From the NCBI GenBank assembly GCA_028015205.1, contig CM051516.1:31944230-32008229 (forward strand): a stretch of 64,000 nt of DNA, read 5' to 3'. The stretch comes from Mytilisepta virgata (taxonomy: Eukaryota; Mollusca; Bivalvia; Mytilida; Mytilidae). A program made the translations under genes and the position numbers. The notes below the pieces were generated by a model. That model ran no database searches. It had not been told where the DNA came from and was given only the letters and a program-made list of their open reading frames with translations. Positions 1-15,300 of the stretch are shown piece after piece (the first letter of the stretch is position 1; each line of letters opens with the position of its first letter).

Positions 1-285
1 ACAGATTTATAAAAAAACATAAAATTGATTGTACCATATAGCATATTAAAATACCTAAAATGAAGATTTTTTTTTATAAATATAACTTAAATCAAAAGGA
101 ATATTCTAAAAGACAATCATAATTTTATTTCAAACTTACTCACTTTCTTATTTTTATTGGACTTGGTAAAGTTATATATTTGTGATAATATATCTTTGAG
201 ATTTAATAACTAGTGAAGGAAACAAATTAAAGATCAATGGATTTAAACAAAGAAAATTCAACAATTATGAAAACATGTCATTTAC

Positions 286-340
286 CTCCTCTTGTCTAGC
301 ACCAAATATGGTAGTGTATTTACCAGGTCTACCTACAATC
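286..340 (-). CDS. Anoctamin exon 16 (after TM5), last exon in window
   Basis: Encodes (R)[18 protein letters not shown], the conserved F-x-GRPG-x-Y loop between TM5 and TM6. Acceptor CTTCTTTCAG, donor GTAAATG. Remaining exons must lie left of base 1; bases 1-285 show no further exon. Confidence 0.9.
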
Positions 341-3300
341 CTGAAAGAAGAAGTCACCATAGCAATATTCTTATATGAACACATACAAGTGGAACATTAC
401 AAGAATTTTTTTCATAAATGTTTTTTTTTTATATATATCTTGACATGTAAAATTTCCAACTCCCCCCTTCCTCCCTTTTCATGTTATATCTGATAACTTG
501 ATGAAATGTACTGGCTGGTTACCCTATCTCAGCAGGTATTCAATCTCACAATCCAAGGTTTCTTCTGTCAACTTAAAATTTTATTAGTTATTTGAAATCA
601 ACACATATAACTTAAACAGTAAAACAGACTTTTCTTTAAAATATCTAAAAAATCTAAGTATAAATGGAAATGATGACAGTGTGTACTTGGTCAGAAAGGG
701 TACTCAGCCAGTGGCTGTTTTACAACTTTCTCCTTACAAGGTTGTCGATTATGTATGTTGTCTTCTATGTATGTCCCACAATTGCTTGATGGAAAGGTTG
801 TATCTTTACTAAAATTCTGTTCATTTAGTATAATGACATGTCCTAGAAGTCAACATATTAAAACCTTCGGAAACAAATCTTGTCCTTATCAAAATTATAC
901 AGTTGTCAAATCTGATACAAAAAACAAAGAATTAGACATTGAAAATGAAAAAGCCGTTCCTGCCGAAAATTTGAGGCATCTCTGCATAAATTAATTATAA
1001 CTAATAGCAAAAAAAGTACAGTAACAGTTTTTAACTGGTTTTTGGGAGAAATATTTAAGTTTTTCCAGAAAATCAACTTAATGGTATAAGCGTGACACAT
1101 AGTAGATAAACAATTAACTTAACCTGCTACAAAAGAAGTCGTACAGCTGACACAAAGCAGTATAAACAAAATCATGCACTGTTTGGTTTCAACAATACTT
1201 ATATCTTCCTTGAAAGATGGATGGATGAATAATTGTTTAACGTCCAATGACAACCACGTGCATATCAGGACGAGAACATGTTTATATGTTAATGAATATG
1301 ATCCCTGCTTTGTACTAGACTGACATGCTGAGTCAGATTTTTAATGTGCTAGCTCATGAGGTAAACTGTCCGCAGGAAGATATATCACCCTACTCGGACA
1401 CATTATACTGACTCCGAGGCACCAGTCTTTGCTCTTACTCCTAGACGCGGCGTGCTTGACGGAGAAGCAGCAAATACCAATTTTAATGTCTTTGGTTTGA
1501 CCCGGCCAGGGATCGACCCGCAACCTTCTGCACTCGTTCGAGCATGCTATCACAAGACCACATAAGCGGTTCCTTGAAAGAAAGTTTTATGCATACAGAA
1601 GAGTACCGTAAACATTAAACTTTAAATAAAATAAATAAATTACAAATACTTACCTCCCTTTAAAAAAAGCTATATAGATAATAGATGAGTAGTAGTTAAC
1701 AAACTGTAAGGCAAACAACTTCAGTGTGATACTATCATCGTATTCTCTCTGTGTACGTAAACATTCCAGGTCGGTCAACCAAAATGCTAGTCGGCTGTAT
1801 ATCTGTAAGTACATATTGAATACTTCACTGAAATATAACTTCTTGAACCACAAAAATAGATAACTTACTCTTTTACAGGACTAACTGATTGTGGAATTTA
1901 CGGATATGCATTCTTTCTAAGAAACCAGAGGCTCCTAGGAGCCTGTAATGCTCACCTGGTTTACAAATAGCCCAAAAAATCTCATTTAAAGACTAGCCTT
2001 TCTATTTTACCCTTTGAAGATGAAATGATAAATGTTTGTAGAAGACCTCAAACACATCATTTGTACCAATTAACAAAGCTTTAGATTTGTTCAATTTGGA
2101 AACAAAATTGCCAATGGCAATGTTGTATCCATATCAAGATGATTTGAGGATACTTTGTGGAGGACTTCACAACAATCATTTGTACCAAGTTACAAATCAT
2201 TTGCACTTATAGTTTCAGGACAGAAGATTTTTAAAGTTTCAGTTAATCAGTAACAAGAATTGCCCATGGCAGCAATGATTTTTCACGGATCAAGTCAAAA
2301 AGAGGGATCTTGGTAGAAGATCTAAAAAAAATCACTTGTAACAAGTTACAAATCATTTGCACTTGTAGTTTCAGAGGAGATGATTTTTCAAATTACAGAA
2401 CTGCCCATGGCGACCATGTTTTTCGACCAATCAAGATAAAATGATGAAAATGTGTAGAGGACTTCATAACATCATTTGTACCAAGTTACAAATCAGTTGC
2501 ACTTGTGGTTTCAGAGATAAATACGTCAACAGGAGAGAGGAACAATCCTGTTATCTGGTCTTAAGGTATCCGGACCATAAATGACCACGTGATTATTCAA
2601 AAGTTCCCGGATGTTCCATACAACGCAATTGAAATGACCTCGGTAATTATCGGCAAACTTCGGAAATGCAAATATAACTAACTTATTTTTACAGACTCTG
2701 CATATAAGCAACAAAGTGTGTTTCAACTTGAGAAAATATATTTACAAAATTCCAGCTTTAAATTGTTTGTTTCAGCCATTCACGGTAAAAAAGAGATGCA
2801 ATTTTCGATCATGATCTATTATGGTCCGGATACCTTAATTGACTTCAAATAATAAAATTTGAGATAATGACTACTACAGAGGATGAACAGGCACAAATTA
2901 ATTCATGTCTTTGGTCAGTTCACCCCATCAAAAGACAGTCTCAAAAGAAAGACAAAAACACAGATGAGATTGTGTCACATAAAAATGAAGAACAAAAAAT
3001 TCAGTGAAAATCTGAATTAAGAAAACCATATATCTCGACTGCATGATTTCAGCAGGGAACATAAAATAATTGTATTACAAACCTGATATCAAATATGCAA
3101 TTACTTGGATTTCATAATGAGTCAGAAGGAAGAGGTGCCAAAATTCCTCTCTAAGCAAGAATATTAATTTCTTCCATCCTGTCCTATTAATGCAAAATGG
3201 CTAATTCCATATTTTACCCTGGTGAACCCTCAGAAATTGAAATTTCACATACTCTGCATACCCTAACAAGTACTTCTGCCAAGTTTCATCCAAATCTGAA

Positions 3301-6300
3301 GTTGGATGCACAAGTTAGAGTGATGAGAAAATGTCTTCCATCTAGTCCTAAGGCAAAATGGCCAAGTCCATTATTTGTTTGGGTCAACTCTAAAAAATTC
3401 AGTTATCATATAGTCAAGAACACATGCACATCTGCATACCTTAACCAGTATTCCTGCCAAGTTTCATCCATTTCCAAAGTATGATGCATAAGATTGAGTG
3501 ACGACAATATTTCTTCCATATTTTACCCTGGTAAACTGTCAAAAATTGATTTATAGCCAAGTCAAGAATATATGCATATTTACTTACTCTAATAAGTAAT
3601 CCTGCCAAGTTTCATCCAAATTGGAAGTATAATGCATGAGATAGAGTGATGACAAAATTTCTTCCATCTGGTCTTAAGGCAAAAAAGTCCACATATTTTG
3701 CCCTGGTAAACCGTCAAAAATTGATTTATCCAAAAATCAGCCAAATCCGAAGTGTGATGCATGAGATAGTCAAATACAAATACAAGTATCGTATATACAT
3801 GTAAAGCTGTGACCTTACTGTTATGAACTTTCACTGGAGAAAAGGGCCATTACCATGACTATGGGCAAAACAATATGAATACTAACAAAAAATATATATT
3901 TACCATATTCAAAATGATAATAATCAGAAGATTTATACAGGCAGCAGTAACAGTTGTCACAAGACTGGCATTTTTATAGATTGTCTCGGTCGTTGCAGCC
4001 ACCAAAGTCGAGTTTGTACTTGTTGGCTTTTCTTTAGTGAGCACTTGTAATGCAGCCAATACAGATACACGATAGGCAATCACACCAAATACTGCAGCAA
4101 TAGCCAAGAAACCCTAAATGAAAAAAATATCAGACAAAGTTAAGATGAAATTATTTAGTAGGAAATGCTGAAAAACATATATACCAATTTTTATGTGGGA
4201 ACAATGCATCTAAGATATGTTCCCAAAATATACAATTAACTCTAAAAAAATTGAATTTTTCAAAACTTTTTTTATCAGCCACAGAACTGAGCACAATTTT
4301 CAGTAATTGCTGTTACTTATGAAACTAATGAAGGTTTCATTCCAATGTTATTTGAATTATCATTAAAGTAAAATTGTTTGTGAACATTAAGACTTACCAA
4401 AAATATCATTATTGAGTATGACATCAGAAATATAGGTACTCTCTTCCTCCAGAATGGTAAGTGTGGTTCCTTCAACTGCATGTCAAAATATATAAATGTT
4501 CGAAATATCTATGTACATGTATAGCATCACATTTGGATATATGAGCAAAAATCATGAAATTAAGTGTCCAAAGTCCTATAACCATTTAATAGAATATGAA
4601 TATTAGTGCAATAATAGATAAATGAAATAAAGTTAATAAAGCATGTTTTTATTTTTATTTTCAATATGTTTTATATTTCTATTTATGAACATGGATATAA
4701 TAAACCTATTTGTTCATGTTTTCTTTGATTTTTATTATTTATGAACATTAGAAATAACTGTGATTCGTATTATTTATTAAAAAAAATATTGACAGTATGA
4801 TACATTTTTGTTTTGTATTTTTTCTAATTCAACCTACTCTAGTTTTATAGATGAGTAATTCTGGAACAGACTTAGTAAATTTTCCTTTGATCTCTAATTA
4901 GTAAACCTAAGAAAACAATTCCCACTATACCCATCCAAAATTTTAAATAAATTTTCAAAAGTGGGCATAATGGGAACACTCCAATTTTCTATATTTTACC
5001 CATGTCACTAAAAAACACCTATTTTTGAGGAAATTTGAAAACCGTACAAAAAAAAATTAAGTTTTATTTGTTGTTTGATCGCTGTTACTTCCAGTAGATT
5101 GATTTGTTTAATGAATGGTAAGTATAACCAGACAAAATTAAAGCCTGCACTTTCTGAGTTGTTTCTTCATTTGTTTTTCATGAATTCATCATCAATATTC
5201 ATGAAAATTGCAATTTTAAATCCAAAACCAACAACGATGACAAACTTCAAAAGACCCGCCATGTTTTGACATGTGGCAATACGTAGTCGTAATCCAGATT
5301 CAGAATGGAACATAATGAATATTTATTTGATTTGTTTCTTTCTTCTTCGTATAAGATCAATGTCAATTCAATTTATAGTTTAAAGAAAAGGAATTATGAA
5401 GTAAAATATGTTCAATTTTATACTTGTTATCTAACGCGAAAACGGAAGCATAGTTATACCAACCTTTATTTTGTTGTAACTATCTTAAATGAAATTCCAG
5501 GTGCAAATAGATGATTAAATTTGTTTAAATTTTTGTATTTATAACAATTATTTTCATGTTTTGGGTGAATAACCTTACTTGTTTTGAGGATGGAAGACTT
5601 GATGCTAATAAGAACTTATTCAGTTCATGATAAATGTTGAAAATTCTGACTTCGTTAGTGATGAAAAAAGTAGAGATTTAAAAAAATACATTTTCCCTTG
5701 AAATTCTAAAAGTGATGAATAATTAGGCCAATGAATAAATATTTTACCGTAATAAGAAAATTCTTAAAACTAAGGAGTATATACCTAATGCACAGCTCTG
5801 TCCTTACATATATATTTTTTTTGGTGTTTTTGGCTTTTGAATCTTATCTACAATTTTTAGCTTTATTGTTTTAGATATGTACATTTTTAGGCCTTGAGCA
5901 CTGCTGATCAGAAATGGACATCAAAATTGGTAAGTAGAGAATTTTTATTTTTTACCACCAGTTCACTGTATACCAATTTCTTAAAGTCCTTTTGTGGTTG
6001 AAATAGGACCAAATGTTAAATACGCAGAAAATGGGTATTTCCTAATGCGTTATTACTACAAAATTTTCAATTAACTGCAAAAAAATAATCAAAACCTTTA
6101 AAAATCTTATTATTTCATCTTTAAAACTATTGTATTTTCTACATGTACATGTAAATTTACTTACCCCAGTAATAGGATGTATTCTATAGTGGGAACAATT
6201 TTCTAGTCTAGCTAAATATTCTGGTCTTGGTGGTTGCTGAAATAAACATACACAACCATATAAAACAATTATTGTCTTTTTGTTAAGAATCACTCTCATA

Positions 6301-9300
6301 GATATTTAATTTTGTTTAGCTCTACTAAAACTTTATGTGTTATTTTTTGTATGCAGTACAATTCATCATGAAAACAGCATTTCCAGATTTATACATTTTC
6401 ATAAAATTCCCCCATAAATACATTTGTACACCGACATAATCAGTTTGTGAAAAATTTTGTCATATTCAATAACCTAAGAGTTATTCAATATCACAACATA
6501 CCATGTTTTCAATGAAAGCCATTAAATAAAGATGACTGGCATGCTATGAACCAATTACTATTCTTTGTTAATCATTTATTGAAAAGTTTCACACGGGTCG
6601 AAAAAAATATATCAGGGCATTAGGGACGAGATCAAAAGTTCAATGTCGGATAAAAAACTTAATTCAAATAGTTTGGGGGTGGGGGGGGTAAAAATCACTG
6701 GAAGTTTTGTTATCCGACATCGATTTTTGTATACGCCTATATTGGTCAATCAATTTTTCCCAAATTAAGTTATGAGGGGGGTGGGGGGGGGGGGGGGGGG
6801 TCAGTGAAAAAACTATGTGAATTAAGTTTTTTATCCGACATTGAACTTTTGATCTCGTCCCTTACCCTCAATGTTAATTTTAGTTGCTGATTTCGGCAAC
6901 TTCAATATTTTTCCAAAAATACCAACAAACTAAAAGAATCAGTGTCATTTCATGTACTGACCATGTCAACTGTTACATTTTCCTACTAACTGTCTTTTGA
7001 GACCAATGCATTTAAGCATGATTCCAATTACCCACAATTTTTCAAAGGATAAATAGGCATTTCTGCAAATATGAGTTGTTGAATTCAACAAGTTGTCAAA
7101 TTTGGAGTTTTCCCAGACTTTAGTAATTAAGGGACAAAAATAGTAACATTTCTTTATGTATACAGGGATCGTCATCAGTTAGCAAATAATGTGAGACTTT
7201 GTTCATGAACAAAAAATAAAAGTACATGAACTGTAAAACATTATAGAGTTAACCTATTCTTTCTCAGCCAGAAATAATTATGTAATTCATGAAGCATTTC
7301 AACAAACCTCTTCCTTCACATAATTCAGCAAGTCCCATTTATACTGCATTGTTGCTTCCTTTCTTTTCCAAAATTCCAAGAAAAGAGTACCTATGTACAA
7401 AAGTTTAAATCTAAGTTATGTGTCAAAAGCTAAAATCACATTAACCAGATTGGGACTATTTTAGCTGTTTTGTGTTAAATTCAGAGACCATCATGGTCTA
7501 AAAAAATATTGAAGTGCAACATTTTTACTACATTTTTGTACTGTTAAAGATCTTCATGACTCGTGTGAATATTTATTTTGAGCCCTAATGTATCAATGTT
7601 GGCACCAAGATCAAATTCAAAAGGGGACCAAAATCTGGACCAGTTTCTATAAAATCAAAATATATCCACAGGTAATTGAAAATGGATCATATAATGTTGT
7701 TATCAATGTTATAATGTGATAAGCCACTGTTAGGTTCAGTATCTGTGGACTTTCAGTTTTTAGAAATCCAAGTAAGGATATATGAATTATATATGTACAT
7801 GTGTGTTCAGATTGGTGGACAGGAAAAGAAAATTTTGTCTGTCAACAGACATTTGTGACATAAAGTGACTTTGTTGTTATTGTCTAAATTTTTTATAATA
7901 TTATTATAATAATGAATATTTTGTTAATGTTTATGCACACATATAAATATTTAAAATTTACATTCTGCAATGAATAATCTATGGAAACGGATCATCTTGA
8001 ATTATTTGAGAGAATTATATTTTCCACCATTTATCATTACTTACCCCAGAAAGACATAAATATGGCAAAAAATACTGTCCCACCATTGTCAAACATACGG
8101 CTAGCAATGGCATTAGAACATGATTCATAAAGATTCCAATATGGACACTGGAAATCACACAGAGGGCACATGGTAAAGTTCAGGTTTTGGTTACAAATCT
8201 CTTTACTGAAAAAAAAATTACAATACTGTAAACAAATTTATCACTGATTATCTAGATTTTTAGAGGTAAAAATATGCATATAATAATTTTCCTAAAAATT
8301 TTAAATTAAGAAATAATTTATGGGGGTTATAGATTTGAAGTCATTTACACATGGGCTGGGCCTTTATATTCAGATATTTTGATGACTTCAAATTTATAAC
8401 CACCATGAATTCTTTCTATTCTAATAGGACAAATATGCTAATTTTGATTATTTGAGGGTCATACAAGGGGAATGTGAACAAGTGTGAAGGAGAAATAAAA
8501 AATGTCATTCATGACAAATGAGAAATAAAAATTTGGTCTGCACATTGCATTTTTCTCTATTTGCACGAAAAACAGCAAATAACTAATGGTCAGCATGGTC
8601 ACACAAGGTCACACAGGAAATAAAAACTGCCAAAAACGTTCACGAAATTCACTCTGTACCGCCCTCTTAATTGAGTTGTCCTATATGTATCTAATAATCT
8701 TTTGGCCATTCCATTTCTCTAGTGTCTGTCCTTTTAAGAACATATTTTGAATAAAACTTTTTTAATAAGATAACCATTTGCACAGTAAAACTATGTAATT
8801 CATCATTTACACAACAAAAAATTGATTGACCATCACGTTGTTCAAAATAAAGATGGCACTGCCTACGAAAATGTGTATTCCAGTGTACAACATTGTCATA
8901 ATTGTTGTTGTACACAACTATTGTGGTTGTATTGCGTTATGTCTTTGTGTTTACATAAAACCCTCTATACGCATGTGTATAAGTGGATACATCGGGTAAT
9001 ATATCGTTTGACGATATACAGGACGTCATATTAGAATATCAAATTTATGGACAATCCTTTTTTGAAAATTAAATTTTGTATTTATGTTGATTCATAAGTA
9101 AACTAGAAAATGTGTCTATAAAACTTAACCAAAGTCATTGTAGCATGAAATGCAGGTCATAGTGACCCAAGTGTTGCTGAACTGTGTTGTACTATACAAG
9201 AGGACTGTTGTGGTAAATGTCATTGATATATTACTATAATAGGTTTCTGAGAAATGGAGCTAAATACAAAACTTAACCGAATCGGGATGTACAGACGTAT

Positions 9301-12300
9301 GGACGGAAGGGCAAGGGTAAATCTATATGCCCCAGCCACATTCGTTGCAGAGCATAAAAAAAAAGATAAATTTTATCAAACTGAATAGTATGATACTAAG
9401 TACTATGATATGAACAAACTTACGCAGGATAACTATCCCAGGCCATTGCTATTCCATATATAAATACTATCAATCCTACAAGTGATGCTGGAATTAACAT
9501 CATCGTATAAAATCCTAACCATGTAAAATATATTCCTATCTTTGCTCCAAAGTATTGCCTGAAAGAATATAAAAATTGCTGAAATAAACTCATACAAGAC
9601 AATGCTGATCTAAATCTTTGACAAAAATTTCATTAAAATCTGTTGAGACATGTAGCTGTTGGTGTGTTTACTAAATCAATTTTCAATATTTTTACTGTTA
9701 CAAAGGGAATAGCTGCACAAAAAATTAATAAGATGGTGCTGATTTTCAAATTCCTATGAGACAATGCTGATCCAAACCTTTGACATAAATTTCATTAAAA
9801 TCTGTTGAGATATGTTCAATGTAAGAACACATACAAAGAGCGATGGACTGACTGACAGATATCAGCATTTCTATATTCCCCACTTCATGTTGCAATGGGG
9901 GTTATAAATTTTGCTCACCCATTATGAATCATAAGTTCGTATGTCTATATTGTTAATTCCAATCAATATTAACAGTTATTTTGCACATTATCAAGACATT
10001 TTGTTTGTTCACCTGTTTGACAAATTAAAACAGCCTGTTCAATCATTAATTAATTACAGTATTTAAGTGTTATGAAAACACTTTGCTAATTCTCAAAATG
10101 TTTAAAAGTACAAAAAAAACCATTTCAATTTTTTTAAATACTGGTAATTTTTTTTCAGTTGCTTTTGTTTGAGGTCATTTCTTTCTTTAAGTAGACACCA
10201 ATACAAAGAATTGAAACACTACAGAAAAACCTACTTTTAGAGACTGCTGGGCCATAAATACACGTATTACAAACTGTGGGCAATACCTAATATTTCAAAA
10301 TTTTGTTTTGCTCAAGCTTCAAGATGTTGGAATTATTTTGCTTCATGCACATTCATATGTATTGTACATTTGTGTGAAGTTTCACTAAATTTCATTACAT
10401 GGTTAGGAGAAGTTGAGCTTACAAGATGGACAATTCCTATATACTTCAATCCTCCCTACACTCCCAAAAAAAAATAACGTTTTTTTGGGGGTATAGATAA
10501 TTTTTCACTTCCATACATATAATCCTATAAATCCTATATATGTAAGCAGTATTCAAGTTATGTGTGAATTTGTTGGAACAAATATGAGATATTCAAGTAA
10601 TTGGGATATTCATGCAAAATCTATGCATATTGTTTAAAACAGTAATTCAAAAATTTTAAAATGTATAAAGATTAATATTTCTTCAATACTGTAACATTCA
10701 AAACAGCAAAAGAGCACATGGTTCATACAGAGTCTTAAACTTCAAATTCAATTACTTTTCCAAGACATTTCAAGACCTTTTCATTACTTTTCCAAGACCA
10801 AAGTGAAATTCAAAGACTTGCATAGTTTGTTTAACTAGTTTGTAAGATGAAAGTAAGGATTTTGAATCATAAATTCATACCCCTTTCCCTAAAAAACACC
10901 AGAAATCTTTGATAAAAATGTTCGCCTCGTTCTCCGATTTGTAAAAGTGAACCGAGGTCAATGAAGCATGAAATTTAGGTCAGAGTGACCTACTTTTAAT
11001 GGGAAGTTGTAATACTACCCCAGATGCATCCTTACACCAAGAAACATGATTGTAGGTTGAGTGAGTAATTTTAGACGTAAAACGATAAATGTGTAAGAGT
11101 AACCTAATTTTGGTGGAGGCTGAGTTACTCCCCGAGATGCACACTAACACCAAGTAATATGATTGTAGGTCCCTTGGTATTAGAGAACTGAACTCGATAC
11201 CTCATTTTGGTGATTGGCTGTGATGCATCCTCACACCAAGTAATAAGATTGTACATCACTTTGTATTTAAAACTGATTTTTGGCATAAAACTTAAAAGCC
11301 GATCAACCGGGTAATATGGGTCATGTGATCTTCATCTTATGTCACATGGTCAGTCTCTTGAATGTTCAACTGCACAAAAAAATATATGACCCTATGTCAA
11401 CTGGTAACTGAGAACTGGCTGTGGACGCTCACATGTACGTGGACAGCCGGGGTACTCCATCTGTCCCCCTCAACTTCATTGAGGCAAACTAAAAAAGGTT
11501 TTAAACTGCCTCTATATTGATAAAAGCATATCTAATTATTCATGAACTAAACAGTTTGTAAAATTACCTGACATGTTCTAATGGTTGCACTTTAAACACA
11601 TTTCTCCAGTTTCCCCAATGGTCAAATAATAATTTCCTCTCATTTTCTGCTGATCCTGGTTTCCAATGCCCCTATAATTCATACAGAAATTTAGAAAGTC
11701 TTCTTCAATTCATTTCATTAAACTGATGTGTACCTTTCATTACATAAACCTTACTGTGACATAAACACTCTGGGAGTGTAAGAGATGTGATATGTACATG
11801 TACATGTAGTTAAGATACAATGTAATTTTAATTGTTGCTAAAAAATTCGCTTAGCGTAAAATTATTTTTTTTTATCTAAAAAGCAAATGATTTAATAACT
11901 GATAATTCTATACATACCTCATGTAATGGGTAAGCTGCTGTGTATATCTCATCATTTATCATCTTGCTGATTCCTGTAAATATTTGGATTTTTGTTATGT
12001 TAAACTAGCATATTCCATATGATGATAAAATCATTTATTGGTACCAATTTATTTTCATAATTTGCAACAATATTTGAAAGTAAACCGAAACACTTTAATT
12101 CACGCTTAAAAAACTAGAGGGTCAGAGGGCTGAGCCTATATCGCTCACCTGGCAGAAACAAGAATTGCCAATGGCAGCCATGTCTGTCGCATGATCTGGA
12201 CAAAATGAGAAGACTTTGTAATTGGCCAATAACAAGGTTTTGTTTTAGGTACATACCACATAAAGTTTTTTTTTCGCAGGTATTAAATTTTTGCTTTGTT

Positions 12301-15300
12301 AAACTTGAAACTCAAAAATTGTTTTACAAGTTTTATTCCACACCTAAAATGGTAAATTTGATTTCTCTCCCTGTAAGTTTGGCGAAAGTCACATTTTATA
12401 TTTTATTTCACATTCCCCAGTCAATAAATTGTTCTCAAATTATGAATTTTGCTCACCAATTATGAATCATAAGTTCGTATGTCTATATTGTTAATTTCAA
12501 TCAATATTAACAGTTATTTTGCACATTATCAAGATATTTTGTTTGTTCACCTGTTTAAAACAGCCTGTTCAATCATTAATTAATTACAGTATTTAAGTGG
12601 TATGAAAACACTTTGCTAATTCTCAAAATGTTTAAAAGTACAAAAAAAACCATTTCAATTTATAGTATGAACGGCTTTTCCGTTATTGATTGTATATTAT
12701 GTTCTACAGTATCCAGTCATGGTTTTATCTTCCTCGACCAGATTTCAGTAAAAGGCTTAAAGAATATAAAAAATTATTTTACCCATATCATTGATCGCCA
12801 AATATACATCTCACTAAAATTAAATTACCCAGTATTTATGGAATGCTGTGAATATTGTCACCCGCTAAAAAACCCCACTTATACGGTAGTATGACTTTCG
12901 GCTTAGCAGACACCATTTTGGAAAACAAAGCCTAAACTAAGCCTGAGACAAAATTCCTAGATGTTTCTGTGGCTCATACATTTTCAATGGCCTTGACTCT
13001 TGACCTTCCATTTTGCCTTCAACAGGTTGCTATGGATTTTTTCAATGAACAAGACCCTTGGGCCTCCATATCGACTTGTACAGCTATATTATAGGTCCTG
13101 AATCTAAGTATATATGGTTGCTAGGGACTTTTTCATCGGTTGCTATGGGCTTTTTCAATGACCTTGACTCGATCTTTCTTTTCGACTTGTACAGGTAAAT
13201 TATAGGGTCCCTAACCCAAATACATATGATTGCTAGGGACTTTTTCTTCGGTTGATATGGACTTTTTCTATAACCTTGACCCTTCATTTTACTTGTACAG
13301 CTACCATTTAATTTATTTCAAGATATGCTGAACCTGTCTGCTGTTAATAGTTTGTCTTTATCTATAATAGTATTCAAGTTAACTAAAACTGCAAAATTTC
13401 CTTAAAATTAACAATTCAGGGGTAACAACGCGAAAATGGGTTTACTGATTTGTCTGAAAATTTCATGGCAGGTTGATCCTGACCTCCTAAACATTTTTAC
13501 TTCTTGTCAGTTTTGCTTTTACTGCTTTAGTTTTTGAGATATGAGCCCAAAAGTGCATTTTTCACCTATGTTCTCGATGGACAAGAAAATAAAACATTAT
13601 GTTTATACTAGATACCCTAAGGATCATTCAGCCTAAGTTTGCCTGAAATTGATCTTGTAGTTTCAGAGGAAAATATTTTTGAAAGTTTACAAAGATGATG
13701 AAAAAAATATTAAAAATCTTCTTTAAAGGACAACATCTTCTATAAGAGGTCAATCAATGATTTTGGTCATGTTGACTTATTTGTAGATCTTACTTTGTTG
13801 AACATTTTTGCTGATTACAGTTTGTCTTTATCTATAATAATATTCAAGATAACCTAAAACTGCAATATTTCCTTAAAATTAACAATTCAGAGGCAATAAC
13901 CCAACAAAGGGTTGACTGATTCGTCTGAAAATTTCATGGCTGGTAGATAATGACCTGATGAACATTTTTACCCCAATGTCAGTTTTGCTCTAAATGCTTT
14001 AATTTTTGAGATTTAAGCCAAAAACTGCAGTTTACCCCTATGTTCTATTTTTAGCCATGATGGCCATGTTTCTCAACGGTTAAGAAAATAAAACATGATT
14101 TTATAAAAGATACCCTAAGCATCATTCCACCAAAGTTTGGTCCCAATTGGCCCAGTGGTTTCAGAGGAGAAGTTCCTTAAAGAAAAGTTTACATTGGACG
14201 ACGGATGCCAAGTGATGGCAAAAGCTCACGTGGCCTTTTAGGCCAGGTGAGCTAATAAACAAAATGGAATTAAGAAAAGAGTCTTATAGTGATCAGTGGT
14301 AATGGCAATGTCATACCAAAATCCTTGTGAGATGCCTTCAGTTTCTTTTCATAATTTAAACACTTACCAGAAGAATAAGCATCAGTTTTGTCATTGCTAA
14401 ATGACTTCCTTCTGAGAATAAAGTTGACAATTCTACTTCTAGTGGCATTATCGAAGAATTTGTCTCGGTCTTCTGGAACATCAAATCTATAATAATGCAT
14501 AAAAATACATGAATAAAATAAAAACCTTTTATATACAAATGTGGCCTCTGTGACCTTAGTCGGTGAACATCCAAATTTGTCAACTTGTGAGGGTCGTCTT
14601 TTTGAGGGTTAAACCCTCAGGAAGGCAACCCTCACAAACTGACAATTCTGGATGTACACCAAGGGGGCCACAAATTGCTTATTAAGATGAGCTTCATTGT
14701 GACAGACAATTCTAACCATTTTTGACACAAGGACAAATTCTATGTAGTTTTATATAAGATTTTTTATTTTCACTGTGTTTTTGAATAGACACTGTGTTTG
14801 GTACAAATACGTGTAATATATTTTGTTGAATACCATGTTCCAGGATCTGGATGTTTTTTTATTTACTGTATGATTTTTTGCTTTAATTGTGACAACTCTC
14901 CATATCTGTTTTATCCTCTTGGAACTGCCAAATGTCATTGAGAAAAATGAAAAAAATACTTAAGATGACTTCTGGTTTCTGGATTAAATCACGTGACCAG
15001 AGGAATTGAGGATGTCCAGGGAAAATAGAGATGCCAGGGGAGAATACACATGTCAGAGAAGACAATACTATTGTCATCCTCCAATGACAATTTTTCGGCG
15101 TTGTCAGAGAAAACATCCAGATTGTAAATGTCACATGATTAAATATCTAGCCAATTAGGTACTGTTTTATAGAGTGAGATTTAAGTAGTGTCCTTTTACA
15201 TAATATTCTTCAGTATAACAAATGTAAGGATATGGGATAAACATATATGAGAAATCTCATACAATTAAACACGAAAAGACCAAATACAAATATGGGTTGT

